Positions 43,885 through 54,570 of a stretch of DNA of 64,000 nucleotides are shown piece by piece. Position 1 is the stretch's first letter; every line of letters starts with the position of its first letter. Location of the stretch: contig NZ_AWXZ01000017.1 in the NCBI RefSeq assembly GCF_000496075.1, forward strand, positions 186,001 to 250,000, in the 5' to 3' direction. A program made the translations under genes and the position numbers. Source of the DNA: Lutibaculum baratangense AMV1 (GTDB lineage: Bacteria; Pseudomonadota; Alphaproteobacteria; Rhizobiales; Tepidamorphaceae). Under the pieces are notes generated by a model. That model saw only the letters and a program-made list of their open reading frames with translations, searched no databases and was not told where the DNA came from.

Positions 43885-46301
43885 AGTTCACCCTGTCCTG
43901 GCTCGAGGAGCATCTGGAAACCGACGCGAGCGTGGCGGAGATCGCCGAGAAACTGTCGCTGATCGGCCTCGAGGTCGAGGAGGTCGTCGAGCCCGCGAAG
44001 AAGCTCGCGCCGTTCCGGACCGCGCGCGTCGTCTCCGCCGAGCAGCATCCGAACGCCGACCGGCTGCGCGTCTGCGTCGTCGACACCGGCACGGAGAGGC
44101 TGCAGGTCGTGTGCGGCGCACCGAACGCGCGGGCCGGCATGATCGGCGTGTTCGCGCCGTCGGGCACGCACATCCCGGGCACCGGCATCGACCTGAAGCC
44201 GTCGAAGATCCGCGGCGTGGAGTCGAACGGCATGCTCGTCTCCGAGCGCGAGATGGGCCTGTCGGACGAGCATGCGGGCATCATCGATCTGCCCGAGGAC
44301 ACGGAAATCGGCGTGCCCTTCGCCGAGGTGCTGGGGCTCGACGATCCGGTGTTCGACATCGCGATCACACCGAACCGGCCGGACGCGCTCGGCGTCGCGG
44401 GGGTTGCACGCGATCTCGCGGCGGTCGGCCTCGGCCGCGTGAAGACGAAGGACGCGCCGCGCGTCCAGGGCTCCTTCCCCTGCCCGGTGAACGTGACCCT
44501 CGACCTCGGCGACGACCGCGATCTCTGCCCGGCCTTCGCCCTCCGTCTCGTGCGCGGCGTGCGGAACGGCCCCTCCCCGGACTGGCTGAAGCGGCGGCTC
44601 GAGGCGATCGGGCTGAGGCCGATCAACGCGCTCGTCGACATCACGAACTACATGACCTACGACCGCAACCGGCCGCTGCACGTCTTCGACGCGAAGAAGG
44701 TCAAGGGCGATCTCGTCGTCCGCCGCGGCGTCAGCGGCGAAAAGCTCCTCGCGCTCGACGAGCGGACCTACGAGGTCGACGAGGATGTCGTCGTGATCGC
44801 CGACGAGCGGGGCATCGAATCCCTCGGCGGCATCATGGGCGGCGAGGAGTCGGGCTGCGACGAGGGAACGACCGATGTTCTGATCGAATCGGCCCTCTGG
44901 GACACCGGCAACATCGCCCGCACCGGCCGGAAGCTGAACATCAACTCCGATGCCCGCTACCGCTTCGAGCGCGGCGTCGACCCGGCCTTCACCCTGCCGG
45001 GCCTCGACATGGCGACGCAGATGGTGCTCGACCTCTGCGGCGGCGAGGCGAGCGAGGTGACGCTCGCGGGCCAGATCCCCGACCCGTCGACGATCATCGC
45101 GTTCAGGCCGCAGGAGGTGAAGCGCCTGACGGGGCTCGACATCTCCTTCATCGAGATGCGGCAGATCCTGAGCGACCTCGGCTTCTGGGTCACCGGCGAG
45201 GCGGAGAACTGCCGCGTCGCGGTGCCGACCTGGCGGCCGGACGTGCACGAGCTCGCCGACCTCGTCGAGGAGATCACCCGCATCGTCGGCGTCGACCGCG
45301 TGCCGACCGTGCCGCTGACGCGGGCGCCGGGCGTGGCGAGGCCGGTGCTGACGCTGCTCCAGACGCGCGAGCGCCTCGCACGCCGGACGCTCGCGGCGCG
45401 CGGCCTCGTCGAAGCCGTCACCTGGTCGTTCATCGCGAAGCCGCATGCGGAGGCCTTCGGCGGCGGCAGCCCCGAGCTCGCCCTGTCGAACCCGATCTCG
45501 TCGGAAATGAGCGACATGCGGCCGAGCCTCCTGCCCGAGCTCCTGCTCGCCGCCCAGAGGAACGCCGACCGCGGCTCGGCCGACGCCGCGCTCTTCGAGG
45601 TCGGCGCGACCTATCGCGGCGACCGGCCCGAGGACCAGGAGGCGGTCGCCGCCGGCGTCCGCCGGGCGAGCGCGAAGCAAGCGGGCCGCGGCCGGCATTG
45701 GACGAATGGCGGCAAGCCTGCCGCGGTCGACGTCTTCGAGGCGAAGGCCGACGCCCTCGACGTGCTCCGCGAGCTCGGCGCTCCGGTGGAGTCTGTGCAG
45801 ATCGAGGCCGGCGCCGCGGCGTGGTACCACCCCGGGCGCTCCGGCACGATCCGCCTCGGCCCGCGCGTGATCCTCGCCCAGTTCGGCGAGATCCACCCGG
45901 CCACTCTCGAGGTGCTCGACATCGCCGGGCCGGTCGTGGCGTTCGAGGTGTTCCTCGACCGGCTGCCCGCGCCGAAGGCGAAGCCGACGCGGGCGAAGGC
46001 GCCGCTCGACGCCTCCGATCTCATGCCGGTGACGCGCGACTTCGCCTTCGTGGTCGATGCGGGCACGCCCTCGGCCGAGATCCTGAAGGCGGCGCGCGGC
46101 GCCGACCGCCAGGTCGTGACCGCGGGCAGCGTGTTCGACGTGTTCGAGGGCGCCGCGATCGGCGAGGGCAGGAAGTCGGTCGCGATCGAGCTGACGCTCC
46201 AGCCGCGCGAGCGCAGCTTCACCGAGGAGGAGCTCGACGCGATCTCCGCGAAGATCGTCGCGGCCGTGGAGAAGAAGACGGGCGGCAGCCTCCGAGGCTG
46301 A
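43881..46301 (+). CDS. pheT: phenylalanyl-tRNA synthetase beta subunit
   Basis: An 806-residue subunit for tRNA binding and editing: EMAP-like tRNA-binding domain (about 40-150), B3/B4 editing domain, B5, catalytic-like core and C-terminal anticodon-binding FDX-ACB domain ([11 protein letters not shown] onward). Length and domain order are normal, so the inserted upstream gene has not damaged it. Its ATG overlaps the stop of that gene. Confidence 0.97.
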   Translation: MKFTLSWLEEHLETDASVAEIAEKLSLIGLEVEEVVEPAKKLAPFRTARVVSAEQHPNADRLRVCVVDTGTERLQVVCGAPNARAGMIGVFAPSGTHIPGTGIDLKPSKIRGVESNGMLVSEREMGLSDEHAGIIDLPEDTEIGVPFAEVLGLDDPVFDIAITPNRPDALGVAGVARDLAAVGLGRVKTKDAPRVQGSFPCPVNVTLDLGDDRDLCPAFALRLVRGVRNGPSPDWLKRRLEAIGLRPINALVDITNYMTYDRNRPLHVFDAKKVKGDLVVRRGVSGEKLLALDERTYEVDEDVVVIADERGIESLGGIMGGEESGCDEGTTDVLIESALWDTGNIARTGRKLNINSDARYRFERGVDPAFTLPGLDMATQMVLDLCGGEASEVTLAGQIPDPSTIIAFRPQEVKRLTGLDISFIEMRQILSDLGFWVTGEAENCRVAVPTWRPDVHELADLVEEITRIVGVDRVPTVPLTRAPGVARPVLTLLQTRERLARRTLAARGLVEAVTWSFIAKPHAEAFGGGSPELALSNPISSEMSDMRPSLLPELLLAAQRNADRGSADAALFEVGATYRGDRPEDQEAVAAGVRRASAKQAGRGRHWTNGGKPAAVDVFEAKADALDVLRELGAPVESVQIEAGAAAWYHPGRSGTIRLGPRVILAQFGEIHPATLEVLDIAGPVVAFEVFLDRLPAPKAKPTRAKAPLDASDLMPVTRDFAFVVDAGTPSAEILKAARGADRQVVTAGSVFDVFEGAAIGEGRKSVAIELTLQPRERSFTEEELDAISAKIVAAVEKKTGGSLRG

Positions 46302-46332
46302 CGGCCCATCGCCGATCGTGCGACGAGGAACG

Positions 46333-46354
46333 GGCCGGGGCGACCACCCCGGCC
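46333..46354. terminator. hairpin between pheT and the KTSC gene
   Basis: GGCCGGGG-CGACCA-CCCCGGCC, an 8-bp stem between two convergent genes, with AAC/GTT pairing possible outside a bulged G. No T-tract; it may serve both directions weakly. Confidence 0.45.
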
Positions 46355-46375
46355 GTTGCACCGTTCCGGCCGCGG

Positions 46376-46585
46376 TCAGCGCAGTCGCCGGAACTTGTAG
46401 GTGTCCTTGATGTGCTCGCTGTAGTAGGCGCCGGCCGACGGCGCCTCGAGCAGCGCCTCGTACACCTCGCGCGGCACGCGGAAATAGTCGTAGCGTCGGC
46501 CGCCATCGTGAAACCAGATCGTCAGCACCTGCGACTGGGGATCGTGCTCGACCTGGCTGATGACGGAGGAGTCGATCTCCGGCAT
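46376..46585 (-). CDS. KTSC domain protein
   Basis: A 69-residue single-domain KTSC protein: SSVISQVEHDPQSQVLTIWF, YDYFRVPREVYEALLEAPS and YYSEHIKDTYKFRRL match the family. KTSC domains are found alone or at the C-terminus of some lysyl-tRNA synthetases and may bind RNA; the function of stand-alone copies is unknown. It lies 10 bp downstream of coaA, so it may be the last gene of the his-coaA transcript. Confidence 0.85.
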   Translation of the reverse strand: MPEIDSSVISQVEHDPQSQVLTIWFHDGGRRYDYFRVPREVYEALLEAPSAGAYYSEHIKDTYKFRRLR

Positions 46586-46595
46586 TTGCTCCCTT

Positions 46596-47594
46596 TCAGA
46601 GTTTTCTGAGCCAGACTTCCTCGATGAGGTGGTCCGGCCCTTTTTTTAGGATCAGGTCCGCGCGCTGGCGGGTCGGCTGGATGCTCTCCAGGAGGTTCGG
46701 CAGGTTGATGCGGCGCCAGATGCCCGTCGCCGTCTCGACCGCCGCCTCGTCCGACAGTGATGCGAAACGATGAAAGTAGGCGCCCGGGTCCCGGAACGCC
46801 GTCTCGCGCAACGTCATGAAGCGCTGCACGTACCACTTCTCGAGCTCGTCGAGCTCGGCATCGAGGTAGATCGAGAAGTCGAAATAGTCGGAAACGAAGG
46901 GAATCGCCTTGCCGTCGCGCGGCGGGCGGCTCGTCTGCAGCACGTTCAGCCCCTCGACGATCAGGATATCAGGCCGGTCCACCGTCACGGTCGTGTCCGG
47001 CAGCACGTCGTAGACGAAGTGCGAGTAGAGCGGCGCTCGCACCGCCGGCTCCCCCGCCTTCACGCGCGCGAGGAACCGGAGCAGCGACTGGATGTCGAAG
47101 CTCTCCGGAAAGCCCTTCCGCTCCATCAGCCCCTCGCGCTCGAGATGGGCGTTCGGATAGAGGAAGCCGTCCGTCGTCACGAGGTCGACGCGCGGGGTGC
47201 CCGGCCAACGCGCCAGGAGCGCCTGAAGGACGCGTGCGGTCGTCGACTTCCCCACCGCCACGCTGCCGGCGACGCCGATGACGTAGGGCACCTTGTGCCC
47301 CGCCGTGCCGAGGAAGTTCTGGGTCGCCTCGAACAGGCGCTGCGTCGCGCGCACATAGAGGTTCAGGAGGCGCGACAGCGGCAGGTAGATCTCCACGACC
47401 TCCTCGGTCGAGAGCCGCTCGTTCAGGCCGCGCAGCCGTTCGATCTCCCGCTCCTGGAGCGGCTGTGGCGTGTCGGCGCGCAAGGCGGCCCAGTCGTCGC
47501 GGCGGAAGACACGGTACGGCGAAAGCTCGCCGTTCGTCGCCGCGATCGACTTCAGGGCCCGCCCGGCCGTGCCGCCGCGGGGTCTGCGGCTCAT
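46596..47594 (-). CDS. coaA: pantothenate kinase, type I
   Basis: A 332-residue kinase for the first committed step of coenzyme A synthesis. P-loop [17 protein letters not shown], substrate segment TTDGFLYPN, and IVEGLNVLQ are typical of bacterial type I PanK. The ATG at 47594 overlaps the hisE stop by 4 bp. The hisE-coaA link is characteristic of Hyphomicrobiales. Together with coaE at 58.5 kb, two CoA genes are in this window. Confidence 0.95.
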   Translation of the reverse strand: MSRRPRGGTAGRALKSIAATNGELSPYRVFRRDDWAALRADTPQPLQEREIERLRGLNERLSTEEVVEIYLPLSRLLNLYVRATQRLFEATQNFLGTAGHKVPYVIGVAGSVAVGKSTTARVLQALLARWPGTPRVDLVTTDGFLYPNAHLEREGLMERKGFPESFDIQSLLRFLARVKAGEPAVRAPLYSHFVYDVLPDTTVTVDRPDILIVEGLNVLQTSRPPRDGKAIPFVSDYFDFSIYLDAELDELEKWYVQRFMTLRETAFRDPGAYFHRFASLSDEAAVETATGIWRRINLPNLLESIQPTRQRADLILKKGPDHLIEEVWLRKL

Positions 47595-47917
47595 GCCTTG
47601 CGGGCCGCCTTCTCGGCCAGACCCGACATGGCGCGCCGGCGGCCGAGCTCGGCATAGACGTCGTCGAGCGTCACGCCGGCCGCTTCGAGCAGCACGGCGA
47701 GATGGTAGAGCACGTCGGCCGCCTCCGCCTTGACGTTCGGCCGGTCTTCCGCCGCGGCCGCGATGACGAGCTCGACGGCCTCCTCGCCGAACTTCTTCGC
47801 ACACTGCCGCACCCCCCGATGGAGGAGCTGCGCCGTGTAGGAGGCGTCGGGACTCTCACCGCGCCTCGAGGCGACGGTCGCCACCAGATCCTCGATCGTC
47901 ACCCGTTCTTCGCTCAC
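47591..47917 (-). CDS. hisE: phosphoribosyl-ATP pyrophosphatase
   Basis: A 108-residue enzyme for the second step of histidine synthesis, a MazG-like all-alpha fold. Family features are [24 protein letters not shown] and [13 protein letters not shown]. The start is GTG at 47917 ([11 protein letters not shown]) with GAGAAGG upstream; the longer frame runs into hisF antisense. Separate from hisI, as usual in alphaproteobacteria. Confidence 0.93.
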   Translation of the reverse strand: MSEERVTIEDLVATVASRRGESPDASYTAQLLHRGVRQCAKKFGEEAVELVIAAAAEDRPNVKAEAADVLYHLAVLLEAAGVTLDDVYAELGRRRAMSGLAEKAARKA

Positions 47918-47951
47918 GCGGGCCTTCTCCCTGAGGTCATTCTTCTTCTTG

Positions 47952-48731
47952 TCAGTTCTCGAGCCGCATCGGCAGCCCGGCGCGGGCCATGTGCTCCTTC
48001 GCCTCGCCGATCGTATGCTCGCCGAAATGGAAGATCGAGGCGGCGAGCACGGCGCTCGCATGGCCGTCGCGCACGCCGGCCACGAGGTGATCGAGATCGC
48101 CGACCCCGCCGGAGGCGATCACCGGCACCGGCACGGCATCCGCCACCGCGCGCGTCAGCTCGAGGTCGAAGCCAGACCTCGTGCCGTCCCGGTCCATCGA
48201 GGTGAGCAGGATCTCGCCCGCGCCGAGCGCCACGACCCTCTTCGCGAACTCCACGGCGTCGATACCGGTGGCGGTGCGGCCGCCATGTGTGAAGATCTCC
48301 CACCGCGCGGGCTCGCCGTCTGCGGACACGCGCTTGGCGTCGATCGCGACGACGATGCACTGCGCCCCGAACTTCTCGGCCGCCCGGCGCACGAAGTCCG
48401 GATCCTTCACGGCGGCCGTGTTGATCGAAACCTTGTCGGCGCCGGCCTTCAGGAGCTCGCGTATGTCCTCGACCGTGCGGACGCCGCCGCCGACCGTCAG
48501 CGGCATGAAGCAGCGCTCCGCCGTCCGCCTGACGACGTCGAGCAGGATGCCGCGGTCGTCGCTGCTCGCCGTGATGTCGAGGAAGCAGAGCTCGTCCGCT
48601 CCGGCAGCGTCATAGGCCGTCGCGGCCTCCACGGGATCGCCGGCGTCGCGCAAGCTCACGAAGTTCACGCCCTTGACGACGCGGCCGTCCTTCACGTCGA
48701 GACAGGGGATGACGCGGGGGGCGAGGGTCAC
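47952..48731 (-). CDS. hisF: imidazole glycerol phosphate synthase cyclase subunit
   Basis: A 259-residue TIM barrel that uses ammonia from HisH to make IGP and AICAR. The catalytic aspartates are in CLDVKDG (Asp12) and VVAIDAKR; phosphate sites are LTVGGGVRT and IASGGVGD. It overlaps hisA by 4 bp and precedes hisE. Confidence 0.96.
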   Translation of the reverse strand: MTLAPRVIPCLDVKDGRVVKGVNFVSLRDAGDPVEAATAYDAAGADELCFLDITASSDDRGILLDVVRRTAERCFMPLTVGGGVRTVEDIRELLKAGADKVSINTAAVKDPDFVRRAAEKFGAQCIVVAIDAKRVSADGEPARWEIFTHGGRTATGIDAVEFAKRVVALGAGEILLTSMDRDGTRSGFDLELTRAVADAVPVPVIASGGVGDLDHLVAGVRDGHASAVLAASIFHFGEHTIGEAKEHMARAGLPMRLEN

Positions 48732-49468
48732 GGCGTCACCTCCGCCCCGGCGATCACCCGAAGCGCTTCGGCGGGGTCGATGCGCCCGTCATAGAGGGCG
48801 CGGCCGGTGATCGCGCCCTCGAGGATCGCGGCGTCGGGCTCCATCAGCCGCTTCACGTCGTCGATCGAGGCGAGCCCGCCCGACGCGATGACGGGGATCG
48901 ACACGGCGCGGGCGAGGCTCAGCGTCGCCTCGATGTTGAGGCCCGTGAGCACGCCGTCGCGGTCGATGTCGGTGTAGACGATCGCCGCGACGCCCGCATC
49001 CTCGAAGCGCCTCGCGAGGTCCTCGGCCTCGAGCTCGGAGGTTTCCGCCCAGCCCTCCACCGCCACCTTGCCGCCGCGCGCGTCGATGCCGACGACGATG
49101 CGGCCCGGAAACCGGCTTGCCGCCTCGATGACGAGGGCGGGGTCGCGCAGGGCCACCGTGCCGAGGATGACGCGGCGTATGCCCTTGCCGAGCCAGGTCT
49201 CGATGCCGGCCATGTCGCGGATGCCGCCGCCGAGCTGGACGGGGATCGTCACGCTCTTCAGGATCTCGTCGACCGCCGCGCCGTTGACGCTGCGGCCCTC
49301 GAAGGCGCCGTTCAGGTCGACGACGTGGAGATGGCTGAACCCCGCCCTCTCGAAGGCCGCCGCCTGGTCGCCCGGGCTGTCGGAGAACACGGTGGCGGCC
49401 GCCATGTCGCCCTTAACGAGGCGGACGCACTGCCCGTCTTTGAGGTCGATCGCGGGAAAGAGGATCAT
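48728..49468 (-). CDS. hisA: ProFAR isomerase
   Basis: A 246-residue TIM barrel converting ProFAR to PRFAR. It begins [17 protein letters not shown] (Asp8) and has [12 protein letters not shown] and the phosphate loops VQLGGGIRD and IASGGLAS. The ATG at 49468 overlaps the hisH stop by 4 bp; the longer open frame upstream is hisH antisense-free read-through and was rejected. Confidence 0.95.
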   Translation of the reverse strand: MILFPAIDLKDGQCVRLVKGDMAAATVFSDSPGDQAAAFERAGFSHLHVVDLNGAFEGRSVNGAAVDEILKSVTIPVQLGGGIRDMAGIETWLGKGIRRVILGTVALRDPALVIEAASRFPGRIVVGIDARGGKVAVEGWAETSELEAEDLARRFEDAGVAAIVYTDIDRDGVLTGLNIEATLSLARAVSIPVIASGGLASIDDVKRLMEPDAAILEGAITGRALYDGRIDPAEALRVIAGAEVTP

Positions 49469-50115
49469 GGATTCCACTTGAGGAAGTTCGAGAGAAGCTT
49501 GAGCCCCACCCTCTGGCTCTTCTCCGGGTGGAACTGGCTGCCGATCATGTTGTCGCGCGCGACGATCGCGGTGACCGGCCCGCCATAGTCGACGGTCGCG
49601 ACGACGTCGCCGGGGTCGCGGGCCTTCAGGTGGTAGGAATGGACGAAATAGGCGTACGCGCTGCCGCCCGCGTCGAGCCCGTCGAGAATGTGGTGTTTCC
49701 CGTGAAACACGAGCCGGTTCCAACCCATCTGCGGGATCTTCAGCGACACGTCCGCCGGCTCGAGCCTGACGACGTCGCCGCCGATCCAGCCGAGGCCGTC
49801 GCTCGTCTCGTGCTCGAGCCCGCGCTCGGCCATCAGCTGCATGCCGACGCAGATCCCCAGGAAGGGCCGGCGCTTGCCGCGCACCGCCTCCTCAAGCGCC
49901 TCGCGGAGGCCCGGGACGGCCGCCAGGCCGCGCATGCAGTCGGCGAAGGCGCCGACGCCCGGCAGCACGATGCGGTCGGCGGCCGCCACCGCGTCCGGAT
50001 CGTCCGTGACGGCGATCGACGCCCCGATCCCCGCCTCGGCGGCGGCGCGCTCGAGCGCCTTCTCGGCCGAGCGGAGGTTGCCCGAGCCGTAGTCGACGAC
50101 GGCCAGTTTCATCAT
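49465..50115 (-). CDS. hisH: imidazole glycerol phosphate synthase glutaminase subunit
   Basis: A 216-residue class I glutamine amidotransferase. Catalytic Cys89 is in GICVGMQ, and His/Glu are in QFHPEKS. It supplies ammonia to HisF. The ATG at 50115 overlaps the DUF2628 stop (ATGA). Confidence 0.95.
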   Translation of the reverse strand: MMKLAVVDYGSGNLRSAEKALERAAAEAGIGASIAVTDDPDAVAAADRIVLPGVGAFADCMRGLAAVPGLREALEEAVRGKRRPFLGICVGMQLMAERGLEHETSDGLGWIGGDVVRLEPADVSLKIPQMGWNRLVFHGKHHILDGLDAGGSAYAYFVHSYHLKARDPGDVVATVDYGGPVTAIVARDNMIGSQFHPEKSQRVGLKLLSNFLKWNP

Positions 50116-50597
50116 CGGCCGGCCTCCGGGAACAGGCCGCCGACCACGGGAACCCCACGTGCACGCCGGCCGGCGCCGTGGGGGGAGGCCGCGGACGTGA
50201 ACGGCACGGCCGTCTCCGCCCGGCGGAAATGCGAGAGCTCCGCCTGCCAGCGATCCTCGCCGCTGACGATGTCGACGATCTCCCAGCCCTTGCGGCCGAG
50301 GCTCCAGCGCCGGAGCGCGTTCGCCTCGAAGGCGAACCAGATCGAGACGAGGATGGTGACGATCGTGACGCTACCCTCGTGGGCCTCGCCGAGCCACGAG
50401 CCGAGGACCCCGATCAGCACCGTCACGGCGAGCCAGGCGAGCGTGACGAGCCACATCCGCCGGAAGAGGAGCCAGATCAGCGGAAAGAACAAGGCGGGCC
50501 AGTTGAAGCCCTCCTTCACGAGGATGATCCGCGCCTCCTCGTCGTCCGACGAGAAGGCGTCGCGGCGCCGGTGCACCGTGTAGGTCTTCATGCCCAT
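50112..50597 (-). CDS. DUF2628 membrane protein in the his operon
   Basis: A 161-residue protein with a soluble start ([10 protein letters not shown]), the DUF2628 motif [20 protein letters not shown], and three to four membrane helices. It sits between hisB and hisH with coupling at both ends (1-bp TGATG overlap with hisB, 4 bp with hisH). The same insertion is common in Hyphomicrobiales. Function unknown; it is not a known histidine enzyme. Confidence 0.85.
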   Translation of the reverse strand: MGMKTYTVHRRRDAFSSDDEEARIILVKEGFNWPALFFPLIWLLFRRMWLVTLAWLAVTVLIGVLGSWLGEAHEGSVTIVTILVSIWFAFEANALRRWSLGRKGWEIVDIVSGEDRWQAELSHFRRAETAVPFTSAASPHGAGRRARGVPVVGGLFPEAGR

Positions 50598-51223
50598 CAG
50601 CCTGCGAGCGAGCCCTTGGTCGAGGGGATGCGGTCTGCCTCCCGCGGGTCGATCGTGATCGCCGCCCGCAGGCAGCGCGCCAGGCCCTTGAAGCAGCTTT
50701 CGGCGATATGATGCGAGTTGACGCCGTAGAACGTCTCGACGTGCAGCGTGATGCCGGCATTCATCGCGAAGGCCTGGAACCACTCGCGGAAGAGCTCGGT
50801 GTCCATCGCCCCGACGGTGGCGGAGGGGAAGTCGACCTTCCAGACGAGGAAGGGCCGCCCCGACACATCGACGACGAGCCGGGTCAGCGTCTCGTCCATC
50901 GGCAGGTGCCAGACCCCGTAGCGCGTGATGCCGCGCCGCTCGCCCAGCGCCTCGCGCACCGCCTGGCCGAGGACGATCGCCACGTCCTCGGTCGTATGGT
51001 GCATGTCGACGTGTAGGTCGCCCTTCGCCTCGACCTCGAGGTCGATCAGGCCGTGCCGCGCGAAGAGCTCGAGCATGTGGTCGAGAAAGCCGATGCCCGT
51101 CGATATCTTCGCCGCGCCCGTGCCGTCGAGGTCGAGCGCGACGGTGACGGTCGTTTCCGCGGTCTGGCGGGACTGGCGCGCCGTCCGGTTCTGTGCCACC
51201 GGCCTTACATCCTGCAGAGACAA
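50597..51223 (-). CDS. hisB: imidazoleglycerol-phosphate dehydratase
   Basis: A 208-residue monofunctional dehydratase (no fused phosphatase). Metal ligands are in [23 protein letters not shown] and [12 protein letters not shown]. First gene of the hisB-DUF2628-hisHAFE-coaA operon, all joined by short overlaps, and divergent from hslV over about 130 bp. Confidence 0.96.
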   Translation of the reverse strand: MSLQDVRPVAQNRTARQSRQTAETTVTVALDLDGTGAAKISTGIGFLDHMLELFARHGLIDLEVEAKGDLHVDMHHTTEDVAIVLGQAVREALGERRGITRYGVWHLPMDETLTRLVVDVSGRPFLVWKVDFPSATVGAMDTELFREWFQAFAMNAGITLHVETFYGVNSHHIAESCFKGLARCLRAAITIDPREADRIPSTKGSLAG

Positions 51224-51357
51224 AGTGTTGCCGAAGGGGGCTATCTAGCACCGCCGGCCCGCGCATGCCAGCGGCAGCCTCTCGCGTTGAACGGCGCCGG
51301 CGAATGCATACATGGGTCAGCGACCCACAAACGAAATCAGCATTTCCCCCGGAGTTC

Positions 51358-51921
51358 ATGAGAGCCGTGGAACGCGAGAAGCAAGCAGGCTGGCACGCCA
51401 CGACCATCCTGACCGTCCGCAAGGGCGGCAAGGTGGTCATTGCCGGCGACGGACAGGTGTCGATGGGCGACACGGTGGTGAAGAACACGGCGCGGAAGGT
51501 GCGCCGCATCGCCGACGGCTCGGTGATCGCGGGCTTCGCCGGCGCCACCGCCGACGCCTTCACGCTCTTCGAGCGGCTGGAGAAGAAGCTCGAGCAGTAT
51601 CCGGGCCAGCTCCTGCGCGCCTGCGTCGAGCTCGCGAAGGACTGGCGGACCGACCGCTACCTCCGCCACCTGCAGGCGATGCTGATCGTCGCGAACAAGG
51701 AGATGACGCTCCTCGTCTCGGGCAACGGCGACGTGCTCGATCCCGAAGGGGGGCTGGCGGCGATCGGCTCGGGGGGCAACTATGCGCTGGCCGCCGCCCG
51801 GGCGCTCTACGACACGGACATGGACGCAGACGCGCTCGCCCGGAAGGCGATGAAGATCGCCGCCGACATCTGCATCTACACGAACGACAACATCGTGGTC
51901 GAAACGCTCGAGGAAGCCTGA
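51358..51921 (+). CDS. hslV: ATP-dependent protease subunit HslV
   Basis: Proteasome-like peptidase of the HslUV complex. The catalytic N-terminal threonine is Thr15 in HATTILTVR, so a 14-residue propeptide is removed, which is usual in alphaproteobacteria. [12 protein letters not shown] and GNVLDPEGG-like GDVLDPEGG are conserved. Start at the ATG at 51358, with GGAG close upstream; 187 residues. Followed by hslU after 7 bp. Confidence 0.95.
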   Translation: MRAVEREKQAGWHATTILTVRKGGKVVIAGDGQVSMGDTVVKNTARKVRRIADGSVIAGFAGATADAFTLFERLEKKLEQYPGQLLRACVELAKDWRTDRYLRHLQAMLIVANKEMTLLVSGNGDVLDPEGGLAAIGSGGNYALAAARALYDTDMDADALARKAMKIAADICIYTNDNIVVETLEEA

Positions 51922-51928
51922 CAGCGCC

Positions 51929-53260
51929 ATGACCTCCACCGAGACAGAGCACATGACCGACTTCTCTCCGCGCGAGATCGTCTCCGAGCTCGACCGCTAC
52001 ATCGTGGGCCAGGCCGAGGCGAAGCGCGCCGTTGCGATCGCGCTCAGGAACCGCTGGCGGCGCCAGCAGCTCCACGAAGCGCTGCGCGACGAGATCCTGC
52101 CGAAGAACATCCTGATGATCGGCCCGACGGGCGTCGGCAAGACGGAGATCTCGCGCCGCCTCGCCAAGCTCGCGAAGGCGCCATTCCTCAAGGTCGAAGC
52201 GACGAAGTTCACCGAGGTCGGCTATGTCGGCCGCGACGTCGAGCAGATCGTCCGCGATCTTCTGGAGATCGCGATCGGCCTCGTGCGCCAGGCGAAGCGC
52301 AAGAGCGTCGAGGCGAAGGCGCACCTGGGCGCCGAGGAGCGCGTGCTGGACGCGCTGGTGGGCCCGGGGGCGGGGCCGCAGACCCGCGAGGCCTTCCGCA
52401 AGAAGCTGAGGAACGGTGAGCTCGACGACAAGGAGATCGAGATCGAGCTGCGGCAGACCGCCGGCGGCCTCGGCCAGATGGACATTCCGGGAATGCCGGG
52501 CCAAGTCTCGATGATCAATCTCGGCGAGATGTTCGGCAAGGCGTTCGGCGGCCAGAAGAAGGCCCGCCGCACCACGGTGAAGGACAGCCACGACCTCCTG
52601 ATCGCCGAGGAGAGCGACAAGCTCCTCGACGACGAGCAGATCGTCCAGGAGGCGATCTCGCTCACCGAGAACCACGGCATCGTCTTCCTCGACGAGATCG
52701 ACAAGATCACCGCGCGCTCGGAGCAGGGCTCGGGCTCGATCAGCCGCGAGGGCGTGCAGCGCGACCTCCTGCCGCTGATCGAGGGCACGACGGTCGCGAC
52801 GAAGCACGGCACGGTGAAGACCGACCACATCCTCTTCATCGCCTCGGGCGCGTTCCACGTCGCGAAGCCTTCGGACCTCCTGCCCGAGCTCCAGGGCCGC
52901 CTGCCTATCCGGGTCGAGCTGAAGCCGCTCACGGAGGAGGACTTCCGCCGCATCCTCACCGAGACCGAGGCGAGCCTCATCAAGCAGTACGTGGCGCTGA
53001 TCGGCACGGAGGGCGTGGCACTCGACTTCACAGACGACGCGATCTCGGAGATCGCGCGCCTCGCCGTGGAGGTGAACTCGAACGTCGAGAACATCGGCGC
53101 CCGCCGCCTGCAGACCGTGATGGAGCGGATCCTCGACGACATCAGCTTCGAGGCGCCCGACAAGGCGCCGGGCGAGGAGCTGACGATCGACGCGGCCTAT
53201 GTGGAGAAGCATGTCGGTGACCTCGCCCGGAACGCCGATCTGAGCCGCTTCATCCTGTAG
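51929..53260 (+). CDS. hslU: ATPase subunit HslU
   Basis: A 443-residue AAA+ unfoldase that feeds HslV. It has [14 protein letters not shown], Walker [10 protein letters not shown], the pore loop GYVGRD, Walker [11 protein letters not shown], sensor motifs and the C-terminal DLSRFIL, which docks into HslV. An internal ATG at 51953 is an alternative start. Confidence 0.97.
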   Translation: MTSTETEHMTDFSPREIVSELDRYIVGQAEAKRAVAIALRNRWRRQQLHEALRDEILPKNILMIGPTGVGKTEISRRLAKLAKAPFLKVEATKFTEVGYVGRDVEQIVRDLLEIAIGLVRQAKRKSVEAKAHLGAEERVLDALVGPGAGPQTREAFRKKLRNGELDDKEIEIELRQTAGGLGQMDIPGMPGQVSMINLGEMFGKAFGGQKKARRTTVKDSHDLLIAEESDKLLDDEQIVQEAISLTENHGIVFLDEIDKITARSEQGSGSISREGVQRDLLPLIEGTTVATKHGTVKTDHILFIASGAFHVAKPSDLLPELQGRLPIRVELKPLTEEDFRRILTETEASLIKQYVALIGTEGVALDFTDDAISEIARLAVEVNSNVENIGARRLQTVMERILDDISFEAPDKAPGEELTIDAAYVEKHVGDLARNADLSRFIL

Positions 53261-53271
53261 GCGAAGGCCCC

Positions 53272-53580
53272 GTGGCCTCAGCCTCCGCCAGCCGCCCGGG
53301 CGCCGGAAACAGGTTCCTCATCATCTCCGGCTGCTCCGGCGGCGGCAAGTCGACGCTCCTGTCCGCCCTCTCCCGGCGCGGCCACGCGGTGATCGAGGAG
53401 CCCGGCCTGCGCATCGTGCGGAAAGAGACCTCCTCGGGCGGTGGCGCACTGCCCTGGAGGACCGGGTGCGCGCCCCGGCGATCGGCGGCACCGTCTTCTT
53501 CGATCGTGGCCTGGTCGACATGGCTGAGGCGGGGAGGCCTGTGCGGAACGGCCTCCCCTTCGGGTTCTTGGCCGATCCGC
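53272..53580 (+). pseudogene. remnant of an AAA-type P-loop ATPase gene
   Basis: The first 62 codons (GTG at 53272) match the start of a known AAA-family ATPase: FLIISGCSGGGKSTLLSAL, GHAVIEEPGLRIVRKE, GGALPW. The next conserved block, EDRVRAPAIGGTVFFDRGLVD, is in a different frame (about 53456-53520). The spacer of some 15 residues expected between them is gone, and the C-terminal half ending in a PPWPEIY-type motif is absent. The gene has therefore suffered deletion and frameshift. Nothing else occupies the space before the PepSY gene. Confidence 0.75.
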
Positions 53581-53599
53581 ACCGGGGCGGATCCCGGTG

Positions 53600-53863
53600 T
53601 CAGTCCTCTTCCTGCTTGAGGATCTCGAACGTCTCGGGCGCCAGGTGCAGGTCGTATTCCTTGCCGTCCGCACCGACCGCGTCGTCGACCTCCCAGTAGC
53701 CGTCGTCGTCGAACTCGATGTCGTCCCAGGAGGTGAAGCCGTGGCCGCGCAGCGCGTCCTCGACGGCGGTTCGCTCCTCGGGCGTCGGGTCGCGATCGGC
53801 GAGGGCGGGCGCGGTGGCGAAGGCGGCCGCGACGACACCGATGACGAGGGTCCGGGTATTCAT
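53600..53863 (-). CDS. small exported PepSY-like protein
   Basis: An 87-residue protein with a signal peptide (residues 1-22, ending APALA) and an acidic domain of about 60 residues (TAVEDALRGHGFTSWDDIEFDDDGYWEVDD) that resembles single PepSY/DUF2065-like periplasmic modules. GGAGA lies nine bases upstream of the ATG. PepSY proteins often inhibit proteases or bind metals; the role here is unknown. Convergent with the ATPase remnant. Confidence 0.7.
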   Translation of the reverse strand: MNTRTLVIGVVAAAFATAPALADRDPTPEERTAVEDALRGHGFTSWDDIEFDDDGYWEVDDAVGADGKEYDLHLAPETFEILKQEED

Positions 53864-53951
53864 GGTCTTCAGTCTCCGATCGTGAAAGGGACACGAGGCT
53901 AACCCCTGGACCTTCCTCCTGTTCCCCACTGCGGCGGGAGGTCGCCCCTCC

Positions 53952-54533
53952 TCAGCCCTTGCGCCGCCTGATCTGGATGTAGAGCGCCCCCTCACCGCCC
54001 TTGCGGTGGACCGGGCTCTCATAGGCGGAGACGAGGTCGCGGAACGGCGGGGTCTCCAGCCAATGAGGGACGCTGCGCCGGAGGATGCCGGCCGGCGCGT
54101 CCCACCAGTCGCGCTCCTCGATTGCCTGGGGGCGGCCTTTCCCCGTAACGACGAGGACGACGCGCAGGCCCTGTGCCTGGCTCGAGCGCAGGAAGCCCAG
54201 GAGTCGGTCATGCGCCATGCGCTGGGTCAGGCCGTGCAGGTCGATCACGGCCTCGGCCCGGCGCTGGCCACGGTCGAGGCGGCGCTTCGTCTTGCGGTCG
54301 AGCGCGGCGGGCCGCGGCTTGGCGAGGGCCTGCGGCGCGGTCGCGGCGGCCGGCGGAACCGGGCGCGCGGGCTTCGAGGGCGTCTCCGGCTGCTCCGCCG
54401 GAGGCTCCGGCGCCTGATCGTCGAGCACGGTCTCCGGCCCGGCCCGCGCCTTGAGCGGGCTCACCGTCCTGGCGACCCGCTTCCACAGGGCCAGGTCGTC
54501 CGGGTCGAGCTCTTTCTTGCGGCGGCGGACCAC
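53952..54533 (-). CDS. Smr/MutS2-domain protein
   Basis: A 193-residue protein: basic N-terminus (MVRRRKKELDPDDLALW), a Pro/Ala-rich linker, and a C-terminal Smr domain (about 95-190) with VIDLHGLTQRMAHDRL and VVTGKGR. Smr domains bind or cut nucleic acids. In Hyphomicrobiales it is regularly next to mltA, as here (37 bp). Confidence 0.88.
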   Translation of the reverse strand: MVRRRKKELDPDDLALWKRVARTVSPLKARAGPETVLDDQAPEPPAEQPETPSKPARPVPPAAATAPQALAKPRPAALDRKTKRRLDRGQRRAEAVIDLHGLTQRMAHDRLLGFLRSSQAQGLRVVLVVTGKGRPQAIEERDWWDAPAGILRRSVPHWLETPPFRDLVSAYESPVHRKGGEGALYIQIRRRKG

Positions 54534-54570
54534 GGCTGGCCTTTCCCGTTCCTTCTTCGCGACGTCGTAT

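Noticed and set aside
53466-53699. Open frame with FFDRGLVD as an independent small gene
   Set aside because: Its first third is the displaced middle of the AAA ATPase remnant, and the rest is antisense to the PepSY gene; treated as part of the pseudogene.
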